Source: Acinetobacter piscicola
Lineage (GTDB): Bacteria > Pseudomonadota > Gammaproteobacteria > Pseudomonadales > Moraxellaceae
Direction of reading: 5' to 3'
Assembly (NCBI RefSeq): GCF_015218165.1
Contig: NZ_CP048659.1
Location: 3,100,001-3,164,000, forward strand
DNA length: 64,000 nucleotides
Under the pieces are notes generated by a model, which made no database searches, had not been told where the DNA came from, and was given only the letters and a program-made list of their open reading frames with translations. Of the stretch, positions 49,876-59,199 are shown piece after piece (position 1 is the first letter of the stretch; each line of letters opens with the position of its first letter). The position numbers and the translations under genes were made by a program.

Positions 49876-50406
49876 ATGTCAACAGGTCATGTTGAATATG
49901 CAAGCTTGAATGGAACGCATATTTTCAAACTTATTGGTGAAGTGCGAGCCCAATCTTGTATAAGCTTAGATAAACTTTTGGCGCGGATTGAACAGCAAAA
50001 AAACGTCATTGGCGCTATTGTTGATTTAACCCAAACCACATTTATAGATAGTACAGTTTTAGGTGTACTGGCAAAGTTAGGCTTAAAGCTGAAACAAATC
50101 CATCATATCCAAGCTGTAATGCTATCCACAAATCCCGATATTACAACGCTTGCCAATAGCATGGGCTTAGGGCAGGTTTTTGTCATCCTCAATTATTGTG
50201 GTGATCCGAATGTCTGCACTCAGGCATTACTCGATGATAATGTCAATCATAGTACGATGTTAACCACGGTTTTAGATGCGCATAAAACATTAATGAAGCT
50301 CAATGAAAACAATCAAAATATGTTCGAGCCATTGGTAAAACAGCTTGAAAAACAGCAAGATGACATGGAATGTGTATCTCAAAGTGTGCCACAGCATAAC
50401 GCTTAG
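49876..50406 (+). CDS. gigB: GigB-like STAS domain anti-sigma antagonist
   Basis: This 176-residue protein carries a STAS domain: FKLIGEVRAQSCISLDKLL, then GAIVDLTQTTFIDSTVLGVLAKL, where the Ser of DST is the likely phosphorylation site. After about residue 100 there is a C-terminal extension of unknown fold. Its partner phosphatase is directly upstream. The ATG at 49876 is preferred over an in-frame TTG at 49816, as the family starts near HVEYASLNGTHIFKL. It would be a phospho-switch in the Gig stress pathway. Confidence 0.8.
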   Translation: MSTGHVEYASLNGTHIFKLIGEVRAQSCISLDKLLARIEQQKNVIGAIVDLTQTTFIDSTVLGVLAKLGLKLKQIHHIQAVMLSTNPDITTLANSMGLGQVFVILNYCGDPNVCTQALLDDNVNHSTMLTTVLDAHKTLMKLNENNQNMFEPLVKQLEKQQDDMECVSQSVPQHNA

Positions 50407-50426
50407 CATTAAAATAAGGAAAAATC

Positions 50427-51251
50427 ATGACTTTACTTTCTGTTGTTCAAATGAACTCTCAAAATGACATTGAGGCCAACTTTAGTGTGATTGAGTCGTT
50501 GATTCAACAAAGTAAAGCAAATGGTGCTTCTTTAATTGTTTTTCCTGAAAATTTTGTCTGTTTTGCTGCAGGTAAACAGCGTGAAACAGCTGAACGCTTT
50601 GAAGAGTTTCAACAGCGTTTAGAGCGTCTTGCAGTGCAATATCAAATCTGGATTGTTGCAGGCACCTTGCCTTGCCCTTTCCGCCCCGACGGTTCGACGA
50701 TTTCAGATGGTCGTGTTCGTACAGTAAGCCTGTGTATCAGCCCTGAACGGACTGAAGCACGTTATGACAAAATTCATTTGTTTGATGTGCAAGTCGGTGA
50801 TTCGGTGGGGGGCTATCAAGAGTCAAAATTCTTTGAACCTGGTACAGATGTGGTTGTAGCAAAAACACCTTTTGGCAATATTGGCTTAATGGTCTGTTAT
50901 GACTTACGTTTTCCTGAACTTGCTTTAACCTTGAGATCGCAAGGTGCCAATATTTTGACTGCGCCTGCTGCATTTACCTATACCACTGGCGAAATGCATT
51001 GGCAGTTATTGCTTCAAGCACGTGCCATGGACAGTCAATGTCAGGTTTTAGGTGCAGCGCAACAAGGTTGGCATGGTGAAAAGCGTCAAACTTGGGGGCA
51101 TGCAGGCGCAAGCAATAGTCGTGGTCAGATTTTAGAGATCACCAATCAAGAAGGTGCGCAGCTTTTGACTGTACCTTTTGATTTAGCAGAGCAGGAAGCC
51201 ATTCGTGCTTCTATGCCTTTGATGCAACATCGTATTTTAGTGCAATACTGA
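50427..51251 (+). CDS. Nitrilase-family carbon-nitrogen hydrolase
   Basis: This 274-residue amidase is probably a Nit/deaminated-glutathione-type repair enzyme. The catalytic triad is visible: Glu41 in VFPENF, Lys near 113 in YDKIHLFD, and Cys near 156 in MVCYDLRFPELAL. A further LQARAMDSQCQVLGA segment matches the Nit1 branch. It lies 20 bases after gigB on the same strand and may be cotranscribed. The substrate is inferred from family alone. Confidence 0.87.
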   Translation: MTLLSVVQMNSQNDIEANFSVIESLIQQSKANGASLIVFPENFVCFAAGKQRETAERFEEFQQRLERLAVQYQIWIVAGTLPCPFRPDGSTISDGRVRTVSLCISPERTEARYDKIHLFDVQVGDSVGGYQESKFFEPGTDVVVAKTPFGNIGLMVCYDLRFPELALTLRSQGANILTAPAAFTYTTGEMHWQLLLQARAMDSQCQVLGAAQQGWHGEKRQTWGHAGASNSRGQILEITNQEGAQLLTVPFDLAEQEAIRASMPLMQHRILVQY

Positions 51252-51369
51252 ACATCATTTTGCATTGCATCTCACTTTTCAATCCCTGATAAATTTACAA
51301 AAACACTGCTTATTCTTTTCTCACTTTCAGACAGGATAATGGTTCAAATAACATACACAGGGATTTACC

Positions 51370-51795
51370 ATGTCTTTAGAAAAAGTTGTTTATACCGCAC
51401 ATGCAAAAGCTACAGGCGGTCGTGATGGTCGTGCTACTTCCTCAGATAATATTTTAGATGTAAAACTCGCAGTACCTACAGAAATGGGAGGTGCAGGTGG
51501 TGGAACCAATCCTGAACAGCTTTTTGCTGCGGGTTATTCTGCATGTTTCTTAGGTGAAATGAAGTTTGTGGCGAATCGTGATCACATCAAAATTCCACAT
51601 GATGCTTTTATTGAAGGCAATGTCGGCATTGGTCCAATTCCTACAGGTTTCGGCATCGAAGTGAAACTTGATATTCATTTGGAAGGTTTAGAGCAAGCTG
51701 AAGCACAAAAATTGGTAGACGCTGCACATATTGTTTGTCCTTATTCAAATGCAACACGTGGTAATATTGATGTGACGTTAAATGTGATTGTTTAA
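51370..51795 (+). CDS. ohr: Organic hydroperoxide resistance protein
   Basis: This 141-residue OsmC/Ohr thiol peroxidase reduces organic hydroperoxides. The catalytic Cys is at 59 (AAGYSACFLGEM), with Arg18 (TGGRDGR) and Glu49 (TNPEQLF) in the usual active site, and the second Cys near 124 (HIVCPYSNATRG). Usually an OhrR gene lies next to it; none is here. The upstream region has no OhrR-like palindrome I could see. Confidence 0.95.
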   Translation: MSLEKVVYTAHAKATGGRDGRATSSDNILDVKLAVPTEMGGAGGGTNPEQLFAAGYSACFLGEMKFVANRDHIKIPHDAFIEGNVGIGPIPTGFGIEVKLDIHLEGLEQAEAQKLVDAAHIVCPYSNATRGNIDVTLNVIV

Positions 51796-51991
51796 AACGT
51801 TGTATAAGTAAAATCAACCTGAAGGATATAAATTTTCTTTGGGTTGTATTTCAATATAAATTAAAACATGCTCTATTCTTTTTAAAATACGTCATTGTTA
51901 AAAAAATTATTATGATGATTCAGCTTCAAATGACTTAAAACATCATGAAACGTTTTAATTAGGCTAATCCTATAAAAGCTATGAATAATTT

Positions 51992-52663
51992 TTAGTTATC
52001 TCCCCAAATGAGCAGTTTACCAATATCATCTATATGAAGCTTATGCATATGATTCATTTTTTCTAATCGCTGTTCAAAAATTTCTAATTCTTTTTTCGCT
52101 AATTCAACGGCATTTTCCAAATCAGAACGATAAAAATGGATCGGATCTTGTGCAGGTGGTGGAAAAAATCCTTCATCATGCTCATCAACTGTAAAATCAA
52201 ACGTTATCTGCTCACCTTAAATTTTAATTTGTGGCTCAGGATGCCCCTCATAAAAAAATGCCTTATTCGTTGCTAAATTTTCCCAATACTGAATATCAGA
52301 AAGAGTGCCACAGCATTGTGGAAAATATTGATCAGTCCCATTTATTTGTAAAACATAACCGCCAAAAAATGCGACTACTTGAGACCGTTCGTATATTCCT
52401 TCTCTCAAATCTTGCGTATGATCAATGATTATTTTGATCAAATTACGTTCTGAAATTTCTAAAATTTTACAAATTGATGACCCTGGGCTATAAGGCTTAA
52501 AATCATCTAAAAAACCCGCTTTTTTATAACAGTCAGCATGATATTGATTCCATAAATGAGCATAATCCCAATATGGATATTGATCAGGAGGTGAAATGCC
52601 TTGATTGTTATACCCCAATTCAATAACAGGTATTAGCGCTAAGGTTATCATCCATTCGTCCAT
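51992..52663 (-). pseudogene. Uncharacterised gene interrupted by one in-frame TAA
   Basis: An ORF starts at ATG 52663 and stops at TAA 52217-52219, giving 148 residues ending in GHPEPQIKI. Directly after the stop, in the same frame and with no shift, the sequence continues open for 74 codons (GEQITFDFTVDEHDEGFFPP... to ...IDDIGKLLIWGDN) to TAA at 51992-51994. Joined, this makes a protein of about 223 residues with coding-like composition throughout. TAA may have replaced a Tyr codon (TAT/TAC). The family is not recognised; the GGYVLQINGTDQYFPQCCG stretch is distinctive. A short truncated protein may still be made. Confidence 0.7.
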
Positions 52664-52681
52664 AAAAATAAATGCAAAATT

Positions 52682-52906
52682 TTAAGGACCATGCCCACCA
52701 TGACATGAACGCCCTTCTTGATACTTTGAAGCGATACGAAAGCACTTATTTCGCGCACCTTCCGCATTACCTTTATAACTGCCTAAACATGTTTGATAAC
52801 ACTGTTCACGTTCAGGCTCATCAAATTTTGCTTTTGGCGGTGTGACATTACGATGACATCCGCACAGTGCTAAAGCTAAAAAACCGAGCAAGAATAATAT
52901 TCTCAT
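52682..52906 (-). CDS. Small Cys-rich lipoprotein coupled to gspE
   Basis: This 74-residue protein has a lipoprotein signal: hydrophobic LFLLGFLALALCGC with Cys preceded by LCG. The mature part has Cys residues in CYQTC and later C's, plus charged residues, and ends in His/Gly (GHGP). Its ATG overlaps the TGA of gspE by one base (TGATG), so translation is coupled. It may serve the secretion system or simply be expressed with it. No family is recognised. Confidence 0.75.
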   Translation of the reverse strand: MRILFLLGFLALALCGCHRNVTPPKAKFDEPEREQCYQTCLGSYKGNAEGARNKCFRIASKYQEGRSCHGGHGP

Positions 52907-54393
52907 CACTCTGCTGCTTCATTCGTCACACGTAAAACCTCTTCCATCGTAGTTTTACCTGCCAAGACTTTACGCAAACCATCATCACGAATCGAACCTG
53001 CATCACGACGTGCATATTCCTCAAGTTCATACTCAGCCGCATTGCCATGAATCAAACGACGCATTTGCTCATCAATAGGCACAATTTCATAAATTGCGGT
53101 ACGACCTGTAAAACCAGTATGCGAACAATGGTCACAGCCTTGTGGTACAGGAAGTTTTAAATCAACTGCGTTAGAAACAGGCTTAAAAATAGCTTTTTCA
53201 AAATCATCCGCTTCACGCCATGTATGACATTGCGAACAGATTGTTCTCACCAAACGCTGCGCAATCACCCCAATCAAGGAACTCGATAATAAAAACGGTT
53301 CAATTCCCATATCTTTTAAACGTGTCACTGCACCAATTGCGGTATTGGTATGTAGCGTAGATAAAACCAAGTGACCTGTTAATGAGGCTTGCACGGCAAT
53401 TTCTGCGGTTTCAAGATCACGAATCTCACCCACCATCACCACATCAGGGTCTTGACGAAGCATGGCTTTTAAAGCACGGGCAAAAGTCATATCCACTTTA
53501 CTATTGACTTGTGTCTGTCCAATCCCTTCAAGCTGATACTCAATCGGGTCTTCGGCAGTCAAAATATTTTTAGAACCATCATTTAAGTCAGAAAGCGCAG
53601 CATACAGCGTGGTGGTTTTACCCGAACCCGTAGGCCCTGTCACAAGGATAATGCCGTGCGGACGATGAACCAAAGTTGTTAAACGCTCATAATCACTTGG
53701 CATTAAACCTAAATGGGTCATGTTCAAACGCCCTGCTTGCTTATCCAGCAAACGCATCACCACACGTTCACCATGCGAGGAGGGTAAAGTTGAAACACGA
53801 ACATCGACTTCACGTCCTGCAAGACGCAAAGAAATACGACCATCTTGCGGAATACGCTTTTCAGCAATATCAAGTTTTGCCATGACTTTGATACGAGAAA
53901 CCAAAAGTGGTGCAAGTTCACGGCGTGGTTGGACGATTTCACGTAACTGACCATCAACCCGTAAACGTACAGAAAGTTTCTTTTCAAAAGCTTCAATATG
54001 AATATCGGATGCGCCTACACGAATGGCTTCGGAGAGTAAGGCATTAATTAGGCGAACAATCGGTGCATCATCTTCCTGATCCATTAAATCTTCTGTTTCA
54101 GGAACTTGATCTGCTAAACTCAATAAATCAGGATGGTCTTCTAAGCCTGCTGCAACTTGTTGAGACTCACCTGTTTCACCCGCATAACTTGACGTGAGTA
54201 ATTGATTAAACTCAGTTTCGGTAGAAAGTTGATGCTGTGCAGGACGACCTAAATAACGGCGGGCTTCTTGAATGGCAATCTGTGTGGTATTTTCACGACG
54301 GACAATAAAAACTTGGTCGCCTTCGTAACGCAATAGCACTCCATGCCGTTTCGCAAAACTATAAGGTATTTGTAATTGTTTAAGAACTTGCAT
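52906..54393 (-). CDS. gspE: Type II secretion system ATPase GspE
   Basis: This 495-residue cytoplasmic ATPase powers type II secretion. It has an N-terminal domain for docking, Walker A GPTGSGKTTTLYA near residue 255, the Asp box LTAEDPIEYQLEG, Walker B (DPDVVMVGEIRDLETAEIA), the His box TLHTNTAIGAVTRL, and a tetracysteine zinc motif, CSQC near 385 and CDHC near 420. The zinc motif is typical of GspE. Other T2SS genes are absent from the window; in Acinetobacter they are dispersed. The start at 54393 is the first ATG. Confidence 0.93.
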   Translation of the reverse strand: MQVLKQLQIPYSFAKRHGVLLRYEGDQVFIVRRENTTQIAIQEARRYLGRPAQHQLSTETEFNQLLTSSYAGETGESQQVAAGLEDHPDLLSLADQVPETEDLMDQEDDAPIVRLINALLSEAIRVGASDIHIEAFEKKLSVRLRVDGQLREIVQPRRELAPLLVSRIKVMAKLDIAEKRIPQDGRISLRLAGREVDVRVSTLPSSHGERVVMRLLDKQAGRLNMTHLGLMPSDYERLTTLVHRPHGIILVTGPTGSGKTTTLYAALSDLNDGSKNILTAEDPIEYQLEGIGQTQVNSKVDMTFARALKAMLRQDPDVVMVGEIRDLETAEIAVQASLTGHLVLSTLHTNTAIGAVTRLKDMGIEPFLLSSSLIGVIAQRLVRTICSQCHTWREADDFEKAIFKPVSNAVDLKLPVPQGCDHCSHTGFTGRTAIYEIVPIDEQMRRLIHGNAAEYELEEYARRDAGSIRDDGLRKVLAGKTTMEEVLRVTNEAAE

Positions 54394-54491
54394 TACAACT
54401 TATATTAATGATTAAAATTGTTTTGAGTGTACTCTAAGCGCATGACAGCGTGAAGTCTGTTTTCAACAAATGATCAGAGGAATAATGAGCT

Positions 54492-55313
54492 TTGTCGATC
54501 AAAAATGAACATCTAGAACCAGAGCTTCCTGATCTAAAATGGTGGGGAGAACAAAAATTTGAGCTAAATCAAGCCAAAGCATGGCAATTTGGCTCATTAA
54601 TGATGCGTCTAACTCGAGGACTCCAAGAATGGCGCTTGGAATATTATCGCCCACAAATGCAATATGACTATGAGCAACAATGGAGTTGTATTCAAGATGT
54701 CAATTTTGGCTTTCCACAGCCTGTGCATGTTGAACGCTATATGTTTAGAGAAACCCATAATCATTTTCAACTGATGCCACGCTTAGCGGATCGTTCAGTG
54801 GTGATTCGCCCTGTAGATCCCATTTATATTCCTGCAGGGCAACGTGGAACTTTATATATTAGCACCCCACTTTGGGTGGCAGGTTTTGTACAAGCGCAGA
54901 AAGAACCCCTATTTGATATTCCCGTCATTTTGCCCAAAGATACATGGTTTGGCCCTGACCATCGTACTGGTGAAATGTGTTATGCCACTTCAGTAGATGG
55001 ACGTACCGAACTTAATCTATTACGTCCTCGTGCCTTTCGTGCTGTCACGCCGATTGTTTTTCATAATATTAGTCATCATCAATTACGTTTTGATCGTATG
55101 AATGTACCTGTACCGGCATTACCGTTATTTTATAGTGAAAGTACAGGACGGCTTTGGACATCGCAAATTAAAGTCATTTATGAAGGTGATGACCGCCCTG
55201 CACGAATTAAAATTGAAAATCGCACGCCGCCTTTGGCAGGTGAAGTCAGTTATGTACATCCACCACGTTCGCCAGGTGGTGCGCTATTTAATATGTTTGA
55301 TTCATTCTTCTAA
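54492..55313 (+). CDS. DUF432 domain protein
   Basis: This 273-residue soluble protein matches the DUF432 pattern: KWWGEQKFELNQAKAWQFGS, then PIYIPAGQRGTLYISTPLWV, and RRAFRAVTPIVFHN-like RPRAFRAVTPIVFHN. Function is not known. No in-frame ATG lies near the start; a TTG at 54492 preceded by AGAGG is the likely start. The gene ends 9 bases before an MscS channel gene, and the pairing suggests a shared role in osmotic response. Confidence 0.82.
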   Translation: MSIKNEHLEPELPDLKWWGEQKFELNQAKAWQFGSLMMRLTRGLQEWRLEYYRPQMQYDYEQQWSCIQDVNFGFPQPVHVERYMFRETHNHFQLMPRLADRSVVIRPVDPIYIPAGQRGTLYISTPLWVAGFVQAQKEPLFDIPVILPKDTWFGPDHRTGEMCYATSVDGRTELNLLRPRAFRAVTPIVFHNISHHQLRFDRMNVPVPALPLFYSESTGRLWTSQIKVIYEGDDRPARIKIENRTPPLAGEVSYVHPPRSPGGALFNMFDSFF

Positions 55314-55322
55314 GAGGTCAGC

Positions 55323-56261
55323 ATGGCAGACAGTAATATTCCCAAAGACATTGCTGATAATTTAAAAGGTATTTTCACCAATATTAATACTGACCGACTC
55401 AGTGAAATTGTGGTCGCAATTGTACTGTGTTTTGTGGGTTTTTTATTGGCACGAATCATTTCCAATACTTTTATTCGAACCATTGGTGCCAAGTTTAATG
55501 CACATCAACGCTTGGTATGGCGACGAGGGATTTTTTATTTTATTTTCATGATTTTTGTGATGGCGAGTTTAAAAGAAGCAGGCTTTAAACTCAGTGTCTT
55601 TTTAGGTGCAGCAGGGATTTTGACCGTTGCTTTGGGTTTTGCCTCACAAACGTCAGCCTCAAATTTAATTAGTGGTTTGTTCTTGATTGGCGAAGGCTCT
55701 TTTGAAATTGGCGATACCATTCAGATCACCTTAATCCGTGGGCATACTATTGAAGGTGAAGTGATTTCGATTGATTTACTTTCTGTCAAACTGCTCACTT
55801 GGGATAATGTGTATGTACGTTTACCGAATGAGCAACTCATTCGGGCACCTGTACATAATTTATCAAAGTTTCCGATACGGCGCATCTTGATCACTTTGGC
55901 AATTAATTTTAATGAAGATATCAACAAAGTACGTGAAGTGTTGTTAGACCTTGCCAATGATTATCCTTTGGTTTTAGCTGACCCTAAACCACGTTTAAGT
56001 GTGACCTCTTTTGGTGAATCTTCAATTGAGTTGCATTATGCGTTGTGGTGTAAACAAAGCAATTATATGCAAGTCAAAGATGAAATCCATGAACAAATTC
56101 GCAATCGTTTTGTTGAAAATCAGATTGAAATTCCTGTGCCTAAAATTGGTTTTGTAGATCGTCCCATAACCCAACATAGCGCATTAGCCAATGAAGATGT
56201 GGATGCCTATGCAAATGCGCAAGAACTCAAAATGCAAAAAGATCAAGATAAGCATTTATAA
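55323..56261 (+). CDS. MscS-type mechanosensitive channel
   Basis: This 312-residue inner-membrane protein has three transmembrane helices, about 24-46, 63-82 and 90-115. The pore helix is GAAGILTVALGFASQTSASN, then the beta domain with GEGSFEIGDTIQI and TWDNVYVRLPNEQLI. MscS channels release solutes on osmotic downshock. It is cotranscribed with the DUF432 gene (9 bases apart). Confidence 0.93.
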   Translation: MADSNIPKDIADNLKGIFTNINTDRLSEIVVAIVLCFVGFLLARIISNTFIRTIGAKFNAHQRLVWRRGIFYFIFMIFVMASLKEAGFKLSVFLGAAGILTVALGFASQTSASNLISGLFLIGEGSFEIGDTIQITLIRGHTIEGEVISIDLLSVKLLTWDNVYVRLPNEQLIRAPVHNLSKFPIRRILITLAINFNEDINKVREVLLDLANDYPLVLADPKPRLSVTSFGESSIELHYALWCKQSNYMQVKDEIHEQIRNRFVENQIEIPVPKIGFVDRPITQHSALANEDVDAYANAQELKMQKDQDKHL

Positions 56262-56293
56262 ACACGCACAATTTCAATTAAAAATTGCGATAG

Positions 56294-56324
56294 AAAAAAC
56301 CCTCTAATCTCTAGAGGGTTTTTT
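56294..56324. terminator. Bidirectional terminator between the MscS and DUF2339 genes
   Basis: A perfect 13-bp inverted repeat (56294-56306 with 56312-56324, 5-nt loop) has A-runs and T-runs at its ends. It serves the convergent pair. Confidence 0.92.
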
Positions 56325-56328
56325 ATTT

Positions 56329-59037
56329 CTAATGATTTAACGCTTTTGTTTCAGGAATAGGGGCAATATAAGCAATGATCAGCATGACAAAACCTGCGCC
56401 TAAAAAAGAAATAACCCGTGTTAATGTGCCGATATGTGAGAGGTCAAGTAAGACTAATTTTAAGGTCACAAGCATTAAAATACTGCCGCCTAAAATCCAT
56501 AAAGCGCGCATATTTTTCTTTGTTGCATAACTCATGGTAATAAAAGCCAAACTCACCCAAAGCAAAGTAAAACTCAATTGAATTGTCGCGTTTTGCCAAA
56601 TCGCAAGCGTATTATATGGTGTAGACAAATAGACATGTAATGCCCGTAAAATCACATAACTACTCAACCAAAGTAAACTTAAAACTGACAACACAGCCAC
56701 AATTCCACGATCCATTCCCTGTTTAAGTTGCAAACTCAACATCCAAATAAAACCAAATAAAATCGCAATACTGATCAAGTCAAAAGGATTGAATACAGGA
56801 AGTAGATAAAACTGAAAAGGTTGTTGTGAAAATAATTGTGAACATACAATCCAGATAAGCATCAAAACCAAGCTACTTCGTGTTTGCCAAAACATTGTCC
56901 AATTCAAATTTTCTTTTTGACTAAAACACCATGCACAGAATACTAAAGGTAGAATCACCACACTGATATAAGGCAGCGCAGGCAAAATACTCAAACTCAT
57001 CAAGCTTAAGCTCAACAAAGTTCCCAAACTCACCCATTCTTTTTCAAGTTTTAAACCAATAGCCGGACGCAACCATAACCCTGTCAACAGTGCACCACTA
57101 AAGAAAATGCCTGCTTGCTCAATCGTATTTAACCAGAGGATACTGCCATTTTCACTACGATGAATGACGAAGAATAATGCAAAAATATAAAGTGGGATCA
57201 CCCCAATCCATTTTGGAATCAGCCATGACCATGATGCTTTACGCCATAACATCACGCGATTTAAAATGACATATAAGCCACTCATCAATATTAAAGTGAC
57301 AATATACTGAGATGGTCCTTCAAGATAATCCACCCACAAAAACAATTGCATAGCGGTTGCCGACAGCAACAACATACTCAAAAAAGTAATACTGCTATAG
57401 GTTAATTGTTGTTGAAACTTTTCATAGGCATTAGCAAGTAAAACCACAGCAAAATAGCTGATACTCAGCACCCAATACATCAAACTTGGAAAATGTGCAG
57501 ATTCAAATAAATAATATAAGCTCGACAAGCCCGCAACCAGTAATAAAGCACTCGCCAGATAACGACTCACTGTAGATTTTTTATATAAAGCAAATACAAA
57601 AATCAGTACACCTTCCACCGCCCATCCCATCACACTCCATTCATCTTGTAAAAGAAGTGGCGGAATTAATGTGATAAAAATCAACATTAAACTAAAATAG
57701 CTTTGTGAAATAATTTTGACGGCTTGATTGCGCTTCGCCAATAGATACAGCACCGCAAATAACACCGCAAATGCTAGACTCAGACTGGCTTGCCAAACTG
57801 TTTTTTCAAAATAAATCAAATATAAAAAAGTATAAGCAACCAATGGCGCACCAAAAATGAGGGCGATGTCTAAAGCAGGTTTTAACTGAAATTGTTGTAC
57901 ATCTTTTTGTGCGATCAACTGACTAAAACGAAACCCTAACCAAATAAAAATGGCTGTATGTGCAAGCACCAAAAATGCCAAAGCATCATGTTGCTGCGTT
58001 TGCCCATGAATAAAGGCATAGCTTCCTGCAACAATCACCGTCATTAAAAATGCGATTTGATTGAGAATTTTCCACGGGCGCAAGGTCGTTAAAATCGCGA
58101 CACAGAAATTAATGACCCAATAATATGCAACAAATTCTACTGCTGTTGCTGCCCGCACAGGCAAAGTAAAAGGTGCTGCGGCGGCAACGACCATTGCCAT
58201 TAAAGCCAATTCAATACTCTGCTGTTTTAAACTTAAAGTCAGCGTGAGTGCCATGACCATAGCAAAACAGATACTCGCAACATAAATATTCGGAATGACA
58301 TGATTGTAATAAGCAAAAAATAGCGTTAAAAATAGTCCCGCCAATCCAAGTCCTTCAAGTGCTAAAGCAAAACTTCTATTTTTATTCTGTAGAAAAATAC
58401 CAATCCCTGTAAGCACGAAGCTTAGTATTGCAACGATTGCCAATTTTAAAGATAAACTGACCTGCCAATGTTCCGTTGCAAAACGCAGTAATAAAATAAT
58501 CCCAATGACCAATACAACAGTTGCGGCTTTTAAGACAGGATTGCCTTGAAAAATCCATTGTTTAATTTGCTGGATTAAACTCATTTCAGGATGAGTTTCA
58601 GATAACTGTTGGGTCGAATTTGAAATAGCCGCAGCATTGTTTTCTGGTGTGATAGATTGTTGCTGCACATGGTTCAGCTTTTCTTGTAATTGCTGTACAG
58701 AACGCTCTAAACGTCTTAGCCACCTTAGAAAAAAGAAAATCCAACAGGTTAAACCCAAGCCTATTAGCCAACCCCATTGCAGGCTCATGCCCACAACCGC
58801 AAGCAACGAGGAAATATAAAGCGGTACTTTAGAGGTGAACCGTAAAGTCAGATGTTGTTGCGCTGAAAGATCAAGCAAAGGCTTTTGCAAAACATCGACA
58901 TAATGCATTACGCTCATCACAAATGCCAAAGCGCAGACATAGGTCACGACTTCCGTCTTTAAAAACCACGCTGAAACCGCAACAATCGTTAAGACCATTA
59001 ACCAAATAATACGAATCTCACTCTGCCCTTTGAGCAT
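56329..59037 (-). CDS. DUF2339 multi-pass membrane protein
   Basis: This very hydrophobic protein of 902 residues has a short N-terminal membrane stretch, a charged segment with a coiled-coil-like region (about 85-150, QQLQEKLNHVQQQ), then 20 or more predicted transmembrane helices. PVLKAATVVLVIGIILLLRF near residue 180 and LALEGLGLAGLFLTL are typical of DUF2339. Function is unknown. The ATG at 59037 is chosen, since the longer ORF uses a TTG 45 bases upstream. Confidence 0.82.
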   Translation of the reverse strand: MLKGQSEIRIIWLMVLTIVAVSAWFLKTEVVTYVCALAFVMSVMHYVDVLQKPLLDLSAQQHLTLRFTSKVPLYISSLLAVVGMSLQWGWLIGLGLTCWIFFFLRWLRRLERSVQQLQEKLNHVQQQSITPENNAAAISNSTQQLSETHPEMSLIQQIKQWIFQGNPVLKAATVVLVIGIILLLRFATEHWQVSLSLKLAIVAILSFVLTGIGIFLQNKNRSFALALEGLGLAGLFLTLFFAYYNHVIPNIYVASICFAMVMALTLTLSLKQQSIELALMAMVVAAAAPFTLPVRAATAVEFVAYYWVINFCVAILTTLRPWKILNQIAFLMTVIVAGSYAFIHGQTQQHDALAFLVLAHTAIFIWLGFRFSQLIAQKDVQQFQLKPALDIALIFGAPLVAYTFLYLIYFEKTVWQASLSLAFAVLFAVLYLLAKRNQAVKIISQSYFSLMLIFITLIPPLLLQDEWSVMGWAVEGVLIFVFALYKKSTVSRYLASALLLVAGLSSLYYLFESAHFPSLMYWVLSISYFAVVLLANAYEKFQQQLTYSSITFLSMLLLSATAMQLFLWVDYLEGPSQYIVTLILMSGLYVILNRVMLWRKASWSWLIPKWIGVIPLYIFALFFVIHRSENGSILWLNTIEQAGIFFSGALLTGLWLRPAIGLKLEKEWVSLGTLLSLSLMSLSILPALPYISVVILPLVFCAWCFSQKENLNWTMFWQTRSSLVLMLIWIVCSQLFSQQPFQFYLLPVFNPFDLISIAILFGFIWMLSLQLKQGMDRGIVAVLSVLSLLWLSSYVILRALHVYLSTPYNTLAIWQNATIQLSFTLLWVSLAFITMSYATKKNMRALWILGGSILMLVTLKLVLLDLSHIGTLTRVISFLGAGFVMLIIAYIAPIPETKALNH

Positions 59038-59091
59038 ATTTCTCTGTCTCTCTCCTGAGTATTTGGATGATACAACAGTCAAACGCTGAGT

Positions 59092-59109
59092 TCTGATGAA
59101 TTCATCAGA
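59092..59109. promoter_or_regulatory. 18-base perfect palindrome upstream of polA
   Basis: TCTGATGAATTCATCAGA sits between divergent polA and the DUF2339 gene, 90 bases from the polA start. It may be a regulator site. No family assignment is offered. Confidence 0.4.
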
Positions 59110-59199
59110 TATTCGGTAACTATCGTTCTACATCATGATGCTATGCTCCTTTCCAAAATCACGTACAATACTGCTATTAATTGAATTAGGAATGTTGCA

